Positions 8,664-17,916 of a stretch of DNA of 35,625 nucleotides are shown here, piece after piece. This DNA is from Mucilaginibacter flavidus (GTDB lineage: Bacteria; Bacteroidota; Bacteroidia; Sphingobacteriales; Sphingobacteriaceae). The position numbers and the translations under genes are program-made. The stretch spans positions 1 through 35,625 of the forward strand of contig NZ_JAMXOE010000038.1 in the NCBI RefSeq assembly GCF_024055575.1. The letters run 5' to 3'. Numbering within the stretch: the stretch's first letter is position 1; every line of letters begins with the position of its first letter. The notes under the pieces were generated by a model. That model saw only the letters and a program-made list of their open reading frames with translations, ran no database searches and was not told the DNA's origin.

Positions 8664-8697
8664 GAAGCGTCACGGGCATTGCTCGCCGTGTAACTTC
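8664..8697. other. Hairpin in the leader of T9SS gene B
   Basis: CACGG (8671-8675) pairs with CCGTG (8686-8690) around a 10-nt loop. GAAG (8664-8667) pairs with CTTC (8694-8697) outside a symmetric 3x3 internal loop. It lies about 150 nt before the 8845 start codon. A regulatory role is only inferred from position. Confidence 0.3.
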
Positions 8698-8844
8698 GTT
8701 TGCCTTATCCAATGTGACCAGGCAGTGCATATTAAACATCACAGGAAAAATCACATCAAACGCAGTAATAATTACCAGCAAGTTAGCAAAAGCTCATTAG
8801 CAGGTAAATAGCCTAGACCGATTTTAATGTAGAACTATTTATTT

Positions 8845-11800
8845 ATGCAAAAAAATAAAATATTGAAAACACAAGTACTAAAATTTTTCCTGGCAGGCTG
8901 CTTAGCTTTTTTTGCAGGTCAAAATGTTAATGCAGCTGTTACGGTTACTTTAGGTGCGGCAACTACTACCGGCCTGGCAACAAGCACCTCGTTGACTTAT
9001 AATCAAACGGGTGTCGGAATACTTGGCTTTTCTGTTGCAGTTTCAGGTGGGTCATCCACTTTTTCTTCATTTCAATTTTCAGCTACACAAACCATTGGTA
9101 CTTATTTTTCAAATGTTAAACTATACAGTAACACAACTAATAGCTTTACAACTGCAACAAACGTAACAGGTATATCAGTAAGTTCGCTAAGTTCAACAAC
9201 TTTAACAATTTCGGGTTTATCCCAGGTAATAAACTCGGCAACCAAGTATTATTTTATAGTGGTAGATTATACAGTTGCCAGTTCAACTTCTGCTTCATTT
9301 CAGCTTAGCCTCACAAGCGTTACCGGAACGACTTCCAAAACAAGCACGGTATCTGGCATTAACTATACGCTTTCGGCACAAACCTGCGATTGGATAGGGG
9401 CTACCAACACTACCTGGACCACAACTACGAACTGGCAAAACGGGAGGGTACCGGGCACTTATGATGCAGTAAACATAGCCGTAAATTATTCTGGCACCAG
9501 TGCTAACAGTATTCCGGTAGTAAGCGCTTCCACAACAATTGCCTCGCTTACATTTGGAGGGCTTTTTACCAGTGGTGGCACAAACTTTCCTGGCATAAGC
9601 GTTAACAGTGGTATTACACTTACTGTTACAGGCGATATTAGCGCAATAACGGACGCTAATCCCGGGAGTTATACCTATACCGGCACGCCGGTTGTTGCCC
9701 CTTACCCTACTACCTCGCTTCCTACCAACCAGTTTTTAATAAAAGGTGCCGGAACGTTATCCGCAGTAAATTTAAATATCAATGCCGACTACGATTCGCA
9801 GGCTGCGGCATCAACCCAGCAGGCAGTAATCTCTTCTATTACAAACCTCACGCTTTCGGGCGATATGGTATTAACATCTGAAAATTATAAGCCGGGCGGT
9901 ACAACCTACAACCAGGTTGCCAGTTTTTATTTAACTGGCGGAACTACTGATGTGGCTGGTAAAGTACAAATAGTAAACAAAGTTTCTGGTACTGCCACCT
10001 ACCCCGTTAGCGGTTTAATGATTAACCCTACAACATCAGCAGGCGCCATACTCCAGCTGGATAACGCCACCCCGTGGTCATCCCTAACTGCTAACGGATC
10101 AAATTATATTGACCTGAACAATACGTATGCTAAAGTTAATTACGCGGGCACCGGCCAAACCATTACTACATCAACAGCTATTACCGGTTTGACATCGGGC
10201 TTAAGTTACTACGACCTTACCCTTTCGGGAGCCGGCACTCAAACACCTGCAACAGGAACGCTAACTGTACTGCATGATTTTACAACTTCATCAACAGCTG
10301 CTAATTTTAATACCAATAATACGGTATTGAATGTTGCAAATAATGCATCCTTTACCGGCGGGACCGCCACCCTGGGTACTGGGGCAGTTACCGTAACCGG
10401 GGCAACACACATTTACGCCGGGGCAAGCTTAATTGCAGGTTCTGGGAGCACTGCATCGCTAACGCTTACAGGTGCCTACCAGAATGATTTGAACGGCACA
10501 TTTACTGCCGGCGGGGGTAGTGTGTACTTTAATAACAGTTATTCCAATTCAGGAACCTTTACCGCAGGCACGGGTACGGTTTATTTTAACCTGGCCGGTG
10601 CGCAGGCATTAAGTGATAACAGCACTGCCGGAACAACATTTAACAACGTAAATTTTCAAAACAGCGGCACAAAAACAATGTCAGGCACGGGCGGCTTTGC
10701 CGTGTCGAGCAGCGGAATACTAACTATGGCAGGCACGGCTACTTTGGCAGCCGCAGGTGTTTTAACTTTAAAGTCTGACGCAACCGGTTCAGCTACTGTA
10801 TTTACAATGCCAGCAGGAACCAGCATAACCGGCAATGTAAACGTGGAGCGTTTTTTAACAGGCGGCGCTACCGTGTCAGGCGGCAGGTGGATTTATCGAA
10901 ATTACCGTTTAATGTCGTCGCCGGTAAATGCCGGCCTGGTTAGTGGTAAATACCCCTACACCATTAATTATATTGCAGCAAAAGCGATAGTGAGTGGTGC
11001 TAAATCAAGCTTTGGAACCCTGGGCGGCAACCCTACTATTTATGTTTACAGCGAGGATTATACGCCAAGTAACGCCAGTTTTACCGGCGGCAATTTTAAA
11101 GGGGTAACGGATATGAGCACGTTAACCAGCCCTTACACATTAACAATTTCCAATAATGGCACTACCAAAGCGCTGTATGTGGGGAACGGTTTTATGTTTT
11201 TTTTCAGGGGCGATAAAATTAATTCGGTAGGCACCAGTCCGGGTAAAACCACCTATCCGTACGTAGCGCCCGAAAGCGTTGTGTTTACCGCTACCGGTAA
11301 CTTAAACCAGGGCAGTTATACTGTAAACAACTGGCAAACAGGCAGCGGGCTGCTGTTTACAACAGTAACCGGCAACAGCTTAATACAAGGTTTTAACCTG
11401 GTGGGTAACCCCTATGCCAGCACTATCGATTGGGAGACCGTCAACTCCGGCGGTATTGTGGCAACAAACGTTAACCCCAGCATTTACGTATTTAATCCTG
11501 TAACTAACCAATATAACACGTATTCATCAAGTACGCATGTAGGTAACCCCGTGGCTTTTACAGGTAAAATAGCAAGCGGGCAGGGCTTTTTTGTAAAGGC
11601 AAATAATACTTCGCCTTCGCTGGTTTTTAACGAGTCAGCAAAAACAACAACTGTTATCAACGCTGGTTCAGGAAACTTAATGATGGGTAAACCTGCGGGG
11701 CAGGCGGTTACACAGCAGTTGTTTCGGTTGCGGTTAACTATTGATTCATTAAACTATGACGACATTGCCATCGGGTTTAAGTCCACAGCTTCTTCAAAAT

Positions 11801-12732
11801 ATAATTTGTTAGAAGATAGTAAATACCTGACCGGGTTGGGTGCTGCCGAAGGCCTTGCAAGCTATTCGACGGATACTGTACCTAAAGCTTTATCAATTAA
11901 CTTTTTACCGCTCCCTAAAAAAGAGCCTCAGGTTATCAAATTAAATGTAACCGCAAAAAACAGCGGGCGGCTGACACTTGAAAAAACCCAACTTGATTCG
12001 TTACCTAAAATATACGAATTGTGGCTGATAGATAAATATAAAAAGGACTCGCTGGATATACGCACCAACAGGAGCTATGTTTTTGATATAGACAGGAACG
12101 ATACCCTGAGCTTTGGCAACAACCGTTTTGAGCTGCTTATTCGTCAAAACAAATTGCGGAGCTTACGCCTGCGTGACTTTAAAGCGGCAAAAACTACCAG
12201 GGGTGCCCAACTTAACTGGACTACAGAAAACGAGGAGAACTACACTAATTTTACTATTGAACGCAGTAGTGACGGTGGCAAAACATTTTTAGTGGTGGGC
12301 GGTTATCCGTCAAGCAGTGAGGGTACCTATAGCCTGCTCGATAAAAACCCGCCGGTAGCCAAAGATTGGTACAGGTTAAAGCTTGAGGATTTGAATGGTA
12401 CGATAACGTATTCAAAACCGATACAGCTGATGTATTCGAACGTAAGCGATAATTTGCTAAGCAATGCTGTTAGTGTTTATCCAAACCCTGCAACAAATGT
12501 TATTAACGTTTCAATAACGCCAAGTCCAATTCAACTGCAAAATGCAGCCGGTAACAACTCATTTGCCATCACCATTACAGGTAGTAACGGAGTGGTTGTA
12601 AAAAACGCAGTTTCGTCGCAAACCGACTGGCAGGGTGCTGTTGGTAATCTGTTGCCAGGCTCATATATTGTTCAGGTAATAAACAAACAAAACCAAACTG
12701 TGGTTGGTAAAAGTAAGTTTGTAAAATTGTAG
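8845..12732 (+). CDS. Large T9SS-exported protein B (1295 aa)
   Basis: Secreted protein of unknown function, paralogous to its neighbours. A signal peptide ends near residue 30 (NVNA). Residues 31-175 form a Ser/Thr-rich beta-sandwich-like segment. A WIGATNTTW ... NW motif at about 181-205 resembles the TWTG/NW motif of protein A. Residues 210-660 are Gly/Thr/Ser-rich repeats of beta-helix type (SYSNSGTFTAGTGTVYFN). The shared module starts at about 663 with NVNVERFLTGG and runs through YRLMSSPVNAG, LVGNPYASTIDW and SGQGFFVKAN. The T9SS type A domain starts at VYPNP (nt about 12475) and ends KSKFVKL. Between roughly nt 10840 and 11640 the DNA is far closer to gene A than elsewhere, suggesting recent duplication or gene conversion. 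A strong terminator follows. Confidence 0.85.
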   Translation: MQKNKILKTQVLKFFLAGCLAFFAGQNVNAAVTVTLGAATTTGLATSTSLTYNQTGVGILGFSVAVSGGSSTFSSFQFSATQTIGTYFSNVKLYSNTTNSFTTATNVTGISVSSLSSTTLTISGLSQVINSATKYYFIVVDYTVASSTSASFQLSLTSVTGTTSKTSTVSGINYTLSAQTCDWIGATNTTWTTTTNWQNGRVPGTYDAVNIAVNYSGTSANSIPVVSASTTIASLTFGGLFTSGGTNFPGISVNSGITLTVTGDISAITDANPGSYTYTGTPVVAPYPTTSLPTNQFLIKGAGTLSAVNLNINADYDSQAAASTQQAVISSITNLTLSGDMVLTSENYKPGGTTYNQVASFYLTGGTTDVAGKVQIVNKVSGTATYPVSGLMINPTTSAGAILQLDNATPWSSLTANGSNYIDLNNTYAKVNYAGTGQTITTSTAITGLTSGLSYYDLTLSGAGTQTPATGTLTVLHDFTTSSTAANFNTNNTVLNVANNASFTGGTATLGTGAVTVTGATHIYAGASLIAGSGSTASLTLTGAYQNDLNGTFTAGGGSVYFNNSYSNSGTFTAGTGTVYFNLAGAQALSDNSTAGTTFNNVNFQNSGTKTMSGTGGFAVSSSGILTMAGTATLAAAGVLTLKSDATGSATVFTMPAGTSITGNVNVERFLTGGATVSGGRWIYRNYRLMSSPVNAGLVSGKYPYTINYIAAKAIVSGAKSSFGTLGGNPTIYVYSEDYTPSNASFTGGNFKGVTDMSTLTSPYTLTISNNGTTKALYVGNGFMFFFRGDKINSVGTSPGKTTYPYVAPESVVFTATGNLNQGSYTVNNWQTGSGLLFTTVTGNSLIQGFNLVGNPYASTIDWETVNSGGIVATNVNPSIYVFNPVTNQYNTYSSSTHVGNPVAFTGKIASGQGFFVKANNTSPSLVFNESAKTTTVINAGSGNLMMGKPAGQAVTQQLFRLRLTIDSLNYDDIAIGFKSTASSKYNLLEDSKYLTGLGAAEGLASYSTDTVPKALSINFLPLPKKEPQVIKLNVTAKNSGRLTLEKTQLDSLPKIYELWLIDKYKKDSLDIRTNRSYVFDIDRNDTLSFGNNRFELLIRQNKLRSLRLRDFKAAKTTRGAQLNWTTENEENYTNFTIERSSDGGKTFLVVGGYPSSSEGTYSLLDKNPPVAKDWYRLKLEDLNGTITYSKPIQLMYSNVSDNLLSNAVSVYPNPATNVINVSITPSPIQLQNAAGNNSFAITITGSNGVVVKNAVSSQTDWQGAVGNLLPGSYIVQVINKQNQTVVGKSKFVKL

Positions 12733-12759
12733 TTGATTTCAATTATTTATAGGTGATTT

Positions 12760-12787
12760 AAAACCGGCATTACCTGCCGGTTTTTTT
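12760..12787 (+). terminator. Intrinsic terminator after T9SS gene B
   Basis: AAAACCGGCA (12760-12769) pairs perfectly with TGCCGGTTTT (12775-12784) around a 5-nt loop, and the T tract runs to 12787. It separates transcription of gene B from gene C. Confidence 0.85.
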
Positions 12788-12915
12788 AATTTGTACGCCA
12801 ACCATTTTTTTCAAAAGAAAAAACGAACTTCTTTCAGGGCTTTACGTATAAAAGGCAAAATGTGCTTTAACGGTGCATTGCTGCATTTTATCACTTGTAA
12901 TTTTCGAATGCCCTA

Positions 12916-15900
12916 ATGAAACTATCAGATACTATTTCAAAAAAGCCGTTTTGGTTTTTTTGTGTACTAGCCGGAATGATTTTTTTGGCAAATAGTGCCT
13001 TTGCGGCGCGAACAGTAACCATAAGTTCGCCTGCTACAGGGTCAACATTTGGGGTTGGTACAAGTATTACCGTTAATGCAACCGCTGCCGGTTTTAGCGG
13101 AAGTATAAGCAAAATAGTTTTTACCATGGCGCCGCTGGCAAGCCAAACAGATGTTTCCGGTCCAACTTACTCAGTAACTTTCGCAACAGGTACATTAACA
13201 GTAGGGACAACCTATACAATTACAGCTACAGCTACAGATAGCTTTGCACAAACAGCAACAACATCTATAACAGTAACAATGGTACCTGCAGCGCCAACCG
13301 GCATACCCGGCACAACCTGCGGCACAGGCTCGGTTACCCTCAGCGCCTCGGGCGGGTCGCCAGCCGGCGGCTCTTATATTTGGTACGCAGCTTCAAGTGG
13401 TGGCTCGGCTCTTCAAACAAATACATCGCCCAACTATACCGTTGCTTTAGCCAGTAACACAACTTATTACGTATCTTATAAATCGGGTACGTTTGAAAGC
13501 AGTCGTACCGCGGTAGCAGCAACTGTAAGCGCAGCGGCAACATCAACTTTTACGGCAACGTCAACAGTGGTGGTGGGCTCAAATGCAACTATTACGTATA
13601 CAGGAAGCGATCCGGTAACCTCAACTTTTACCTGGACTTTTGATGGTGGCATTATTGCCAGTGGTTCCGGCAAGGGGCCTTACACAGTAAACTGGTCAAT
13701 CCCGGGTGTCCACAATGTTACGCTCATTGTTACCAACACTGCGGGTTGCTCGTCATCAACAACAACTGTCCCTGTTACGGTAACACCGGTTGTATTAGGC
13801 GACTATGGCTTTATGAAACCCATAGTTTTATATACGTCACAAATTAGTAATGGTGGTATTTCTTCAACCCTATCGAACTTTCCGGCCCTGGTTTATATAC
13901 AAGATAATGCATTGAAAATTTTAAATCAATGTGGTGATAAAGTGCAATTTCCGTTAGGAAACGGTGGTGGGCTTACTTCCGGGACCAACTATGATTTTGC
14001 TTTTACTGTACCCGGCAGCACTACCGAATTAAACTACCAGGTTGACACCTACGACTCGGTAAACGGTATTTTACTGGTATGGGTTCGCATACCCTCAGCA
14101 ACATCGACAGATGTGCCCCTCACTTTTTATTTTGGTTCAAAAGTTCCGGCGCATTCCGCCAGTTGGTCGGCATCTACCTGGGCCAGCGACTATAAAGCAG
14201 TTTACCATTTTAACGAAGCCTCGACCAATGCTGCAGTTTTAGATGCAACAAGCAATGGAAGAAATGCGGTGCAGGCAAATACTACGGTAACTAACGATGA
14301 GATACATATTGCGGCAGCAGTTCCTATTGCCGGGGGCGGTTACAGTTTTAATGGCACAAGTACAAGTATTATTCAGAATGTAGGAACTGCGCCAAATATC
14401 AATGGCGCATTTACCATATCGGCATGGGTATATTATGCAGGTCTTACCACCAGTGATAATAAAATAGTATCGAACGAATTAGATTACGGGCACAATAATA
14501 ATAGCGGGGGCTATAAGCTAAGCGTAAAAACGGGTTCAATACAAACTGAAACCAGGATAGCGAACGGTACTAACGTAGGTAACCTGGGCACAGGTGGAAC
14601 CGTTGATAATACCGGCTGGCACTACATACAGGGCACTTTTGACGGTACCGCCACAGGCAATTTTAAAAACTATGTAGATGGTGTGGCAAGCACCGTAACA
14701 ATGGCTAAAAACGAAACAACCATGCTTCCGTCAAACGGTTTCATGCTGGCGATGGGACTTGACCATGGAACCGGTGTAGTAAACGGCGGATATAATGACG
14801 AGAACTTTTACAATGGTAAGATGGATGAGGTGCGGGTTTCGAATGTTGAGAAAACACCCGATTGGATTAGGGCCGAATATTATAACCAAACACACCCCCG
14901 TGAGTTTTGCGATTATGGCGAAAGTGTTGTTACCTTTCAAACCAATGCACCTTTATTGGTTGGCGCATTAACATTTACCTGGACTGGCCTTGACGGAACA
15001 ACCCCGACCGACCAAACGAAAACAGCTAACTGGGATGCCGGATTTACGCCGGTATTTAATGGAAATACCAAAATGGTTATCCCTGTAGTACCTTCAGGAA
15101 ACTACCCGGTACTGACTGCCGATGGAAGCATTTATTCGCTTACTATAGCTACCGGCGGGGCCTATCTGAATTTAAACGGGCACACGCTAAATGTAGGCTG
15201 TAATATTTATAATAACGCTTCGACCGGCGGAACCGGGATTTTAAATGCAAGCAATACTTCTTCAGCTATTAACTGGAACGGGTCATTAGCAGCACAGGGC
15301 TACTATGGCACTAATACGGTAAATACAGCCGAAATAGGCAATATGACGGTTAATAACTCGTCCGCTGGTACGGTTACCATTACGGGCGGCCCGGTTGATG
15401 TTTATAACACGCTAACCATTACTAAGGGTAATTTAGTAATTGATAATACCGGCAGCGGTGATATGACATTAAAAAGCTCGTCGACCCTTTCGGCAAGCGT
15501 GGCGGCAATACCATCAACTTATAGTATTACGGGTAAATTAAATGTGGAGCGTTACATTAGTGGCGGCGCGTCAAAATATCGCGGCTACCGATTTTTGTCA
15601 TCCCCGGTGTACACCGCAAAAGTTGGTACCAACTACTACTACGATTTAAGCTATCTTACATCATATACACCCACCACTGGATTTTTTGGCACATCGGGCG
15701 GCATGACCAAACAAGGTAATCCAAGCGTGTACTTATACAGGGACAATGTTGCCTTTACCAACGGCACATTTAACAGCGGCAACTTCAGGGGGGTAAACAA
15801 AATCAATAACACCACCCTGTACTCCATCGGGGTTGATTTTGATGGAACTTTTAATTTGCATGTAGGAACCGGTATATGGCTGTTTTACCGTGGGAATATG

Positions 15901-17409
15901 ACTAACGTAGCCACAAAATTTATTACCTCAACTGTGCCCGAAGCCAACGTTTTTGTAACACGGGGCACGCTAAATCAACAAGCAGTAACTGTTGTTAACT
16001 GGTATACGCAGCTATCAACATTGCAATGTACCGCCGTTACGGGGAATACAGGCTATGCGGGCTACAACCTGGTTGGCAACCCATATGCCAGCTCGATAGA
16101 CTGGGATAAAAGAAGCACCACCGATCCGGCAGCTGGTATTTATGCGCCAAAGGTTAACAGTAAGATATATATATTCAACGAATCGACTAAGATTTATGCT
16201 ACGTACGATGGTGTTTCTGGCGTAAATGGCGGATCGAACATCATTCCTAGCGGGCAGGGTTTTTACGTGAAAGCCCAGGATGCAACAGCATCGTTAACTT
16301 TTAATGAGGCAGCAAAAACCAGCGTTCAGGTAACCGGCCCCACTGCCGCTACGGGCTCAACTTTGTTATTGAGCACCCACCCTGTGGGGAACTCTAAGCC
16401 CGACCTGAGGTATATGCGTTTGGAACTGTTTAAAGATTCGGATAACGTGGAAGAAACCCTTGTGCGTTTTGACAATTCGGCAAAAAACGAGTTTGTTGAC
16501 AATGAGGATTCAGAGCATATGGCAGGCAGTGGCGGGGTAAGTTTTTCCAGTAATTCGTCAGACAATGTAAAACTGGCAATAAACCATGTTCCCTTTCCGA
16601 AAACTGCCGGAACTGTAATTAAGTTGAATGTAAGTGCTACTACCGATGGGCAGTACGCGATAAATCGTACTGAACTAAAAGATATACCTGATATTTACGA
16701 AATATGGCTGAAAGATGCTTATAAAAAGGACTCGCTGGACATTAAGCATAATTCGAGCTACGTATTTAATATCCTAAAGAGCGATACCAATTCCTTTGGC
16801 GCTAACAGGTTTACCCTGGTAGTGCGCGAGCGCAAGGCGTTGGGGCTACATTTGTTGAATTTTACGGCATCGAAGACGACTAATGGCTCAGAACTGGTTT
16901 GGGAAACAGAAAATGAAAAATTCTATACCAACTTTACAGTTGAGAGAAGCACTGATAACGGGCAAAATTATGCTCTGCTCGGCGGTTTTGCATCAAGCGA
17001 TGAGGGTACTTACAGTTTCATCGATAGAAAACCAGCTATAACTGCTGATACCTACCGCATCAAGCTTGAAGATTTGAACGGAACCATAACATACTCAAAG
17101 GCAATTACCTTGATGTACGCAAACGTTAGCGATATTAACAACAATGCTGTTAATATTTATCCTAACCCGGCTGTAAATACCATTAACCTGGCCATTGTAC
17201 AAAACAGCGTTAACCTTACAAAGGGTGCTAACCCGTCGTACAGTATTAACATAACCAATAGCATGGGCAAGGTGTTAAAAACCATTACCACGGCGCAGCC
17301 AACCTGGCAAGAAAATGTAAGTGGATTATTGCCAGGTACTTATATGGTTGATGTTGTAAACAATGCTGATAAGTCGGCGGTCGGTAAGGCAAAATTTATC
17401 AAACTATAA
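12916..17409 (+). CDS. Large T9SS-exported protein C with LamG domain (1497 aa)
   Basis: Multidomain secreted protein, probably a surface adhesin or carbohydrate binder; its function is not established. A signal peptide ends near residue 30 (SAFA). Next come a bacterial Ig-like domain (about 31-125, TVTISSPATGSTF), a second Ig-like domain with paired Cys (about 127-208, ending in TTYYVSY and a short tail), a PKD-like domain (about 210-290, FTWTFDGG, PGVHNVTLIVTN), a DUF2341-like domain (about 296-410, FPALVYI, YDFAFTV, LTFYFG) and a LamG/concanavalin-A-like domain (about 425-663, AVYHFNEAS to MDEVRVSN). A TWTG ... NW motif lies near 688-710. The shared module begins at about 873 (LNVERYISGG) and includes LVGNPYASSIDW. 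The T9SS type A domain starts at NIYPNP and ends KAKFIKL. Of the three paralogues it is the most diverged in the module and the richest in binding domains. Confidence 0.85.
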   Translation: MKLSDTISKKPFWFFCVLAGMIFLANSAFAARTVTISSPATGSTFGVGTSITVNATAAGFSGSISKIVFTMAPLASQTDVSGPTYSVTFATGTLTVGTTYTITATATDSFAQTATTSITVTMVPAAPTGIPGTTCGTGSVTLSASGGSPAGGSYIWYAASSGGSALQTNTSPNYTVALASNTTYYVSYKSGTFESSRTAVAATVSAAATSTFTATSTVVVGSNATITYTGSDPVTSTFTWTFDGGIIASGSGKGPYTVNWSIPGVHNVTLIVTNTAGCSSSTTTVPVTVTPVVLGDYGFMKPIVLYTSQISNGGISSTLSNFPALVYIQDNALKILNQCGDKVQFPLGNGGGLTSGTNYDFAFTVPGSTTELNYQVDTYDSVNGILLVWVRIPSATSTDVPLTFYFGSKVPAHSASWSASTWASDYKAVYHFNEASTNAAVLDATSNGRNAVQANTTVTNDEIHIAAAVPIAGGGYSFNGTSTSIIQNVGTAPNINGAFTISAWVYYAGLTTSDNKIVSNELDYGHNNNSGGYKLSVKTGSIQTETRIANGTNVGNLGTGGTVDNTGWHYIQGTFDGTATGNFKNYVDGVASTVTMAKNETTMLPSNGFMLAMGLDHGTGVVNGGYNDENFYNGKMDEVRVSNVEKTPDWIRAEYYNQTHPREFCDYGESVVTFQTNAPLLVGALTFTWTGLDGTTPTDQTKTANWDAGFTPVFNGNTKMVIPVVPSGNYPVLTADGSIYSLTIATGGAYLNLNGHTLNVGCNIYNNASTGGTGILNASNTSSAINWNGSLAAQGYYGTNTVNTAEIGNMTVNNSSAGTVTITGGPVDVYNTLTITKGNLVIDNTGSGDMTLKSSSTLSASVAAIPSTYSITGKLNVERYISGGASKYRGYRFLSSPVYTAKVGTNYYYDLSYLTSYTPTTGFFGTSGGMTKQGNPSVYLYRDNVAFTNGTFNSGNFRGVNKINNTTLYSIGVDFDGTFNLHVGTGIWLFYRGNMTNVATKFITSTVPEANVFVTRGTLNQQAVTVVNWYTQLSTLQCTAVTGNTGYAGYNLVGNPYASSIDWDKRSTTDPAAGIYAPKVNSKIYIFNESTKIYATYDGVSGVNGGSNIIPSGQGFYVKAQDATASLTFNEAAKTSVQVTGPTAATGSTLLLSTHPVGNSKPDLRYMRLELFKDSDNVEETLVRFDNSAKNEFVDNEDSEHMAGSGGVSFSSNSSDNVKLAINHVPFPKTAGTVIKLNVSATTDGQYAINRTELKDIPDIYEIWLKDAYKKDSLDIKHNSSYVFNILKSDTNSFGANRFTLVVRERKALGLHLLNFTASKTTNGSELVWETENEKFYTNFTVERSTDNGQNYALLGGFASSDEGTYSFIDRKPAITADTYRIKLEDLNGTITYSKAITLMYANVSDINNNAVNIYPNPAVNTINLAIVQNSVNLTKGANPSYSINITNSMGKVLKTITTAQPTWQENVSGLLPGTYMVDVVNNADKSAVGKAKFIKL

Positions 17410-17492
17410 GCATCAATAAAAAAATATAGCACTAAACTTTGATAATTAACGTTGGGTTATGTGAGGAAGTGACAGAATTACAATTAAAAATG

Positions 17493-17500
17493 TATTTTTG
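17493..17500 (+). promoter_or_regulatory. -7 box for the small CPLD protein
   Basis: TATTTTTG matches TAnnTTTG and lies 29 nt before the ATG at 17530. No convincing TTG -33 box is seen. It suggests the small gene can be transcribed separately from the large gene upstream. Confidence 0.4.
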
Positions 17501-17529
17501 ATAAATTGTAGTTCGTAAAGAAAAGTTTT

Positions 17530-17754
17530 ATGCGCAGAAAAATATTTTTTAGCACACTATTATTGCTAATGTTTAATGTAGCGCTGCTTTATGCGCAGGA
17601 TCCGGGCCAACCTTGTGGTGGGAACGATGTTGATAATAATGGGTGCCCGTTGGATACCTGGGTTATTTTGCTGGCCTTTGTAGCAATTGTAATTGCTGCG
17701 TGGCATTTAAATAATAAGCGGAAGGCAACCCTTGTAGTACCACAAAACCTTTAG
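17530..17754 (+). CDS. Small exported membrane protein with CPLD-TM-basic tail
   Basis: This 74-aa protein has an N-terminal signal peptide (residues 1 to about 22, ending LLYAQ) and a short polar segment with two Cys (DPGQPCGGNDVDNNGC, 24-39). A PLDT motif is followed by one hydrophobic helix (about 44-60) and a basic tail (NNKRK). The motif-helix-basic order is that of C-terminal sorting or anchoring signals. It resembles the short PID-CTERM-like tails described in Bacteroidota, but that link is from memory and not tested. After processing, almost nothing but the anchor remains, so it could be a small structural or regulatory membrane peptide. It sits 120 bp behind T9SS protein C and before a strong terminator. 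The signal peptide and own -7 box support it as a real gene. Confidence 0.75.
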   Translation: MRRKIFFSTLLLLMFNVALLYAQDPGQPCGGNDVDNNGCPLDTWVILLAFVAIVIAAWHLNNKRKATLVVPQNL

Positions 17755-17812
17755 CAGCGTAAAATAATTGCAGTAATGGCATCGAACTTAAAAATTGCAC
17801 GATGCCTATATG

Positions 17813-17865
17813 AAAAAACTCCGGATAACTACCGCGCATTAAGCAGGTAAAATCCGGAGTTTTTT
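17813..17865. terminator. Bidirectional terminator
   Basis: A 14-bp perfect stem (AAAAAACTCCGGAT at 17813-17826 with its complement at 17852-17865) has a 25-nt loop and A/T tracts on both sides. It can serve the plus-strand small gene and the converging minus-strand lipoprotein gene. Confidence 0.8.
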
Positions 17866-17876
17866 ATTGAATATTG

Positions 17877-17905
17877 ATTTGACATCTTTTTAAAAAATGT
17901 CAAAT
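17877..17905. repeat. ATTTGACAT hairpin, second copy of the recurring type
   Basis: ATTTGACAT (17877-17885) pairs with ATGTCAAAT (17897-17905) across an A/T-rich loop. It shares its core, including AAAGATGTCAAATC-like words, with the lpdA terminator at 4654-4687. It lies 11 bp after the stop of the minus-strand DUF4136 gene and may act as its terminator. Confidence 0.5.
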
Positions 17906-17916
17906 CTTACAAAGGG

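Larger units (their letters stand above)
7928..8844. other. Long gene-free, hairpin-rich leader region
   Basis: No convincing gene was found in 917 bp. Two short open frames (8225-8476 minus and 8581-8811 plus) show no recognisable protein features and overlap stem-loops. The stretch contains consecutive inverted repeats at 8239-8275, 8354-8377, 8383-8403 and 8664-8697. It is likely the leader of the 8845 gene, or holds a small RNA. Confidence 0.55.

Noticed and set aside
8581..8811. Plus-strand open frame of 76 aa in the long leader
   Set aside because: No signal, domain or plausible composition, and it overlaps a hairpin at 8664-8697.
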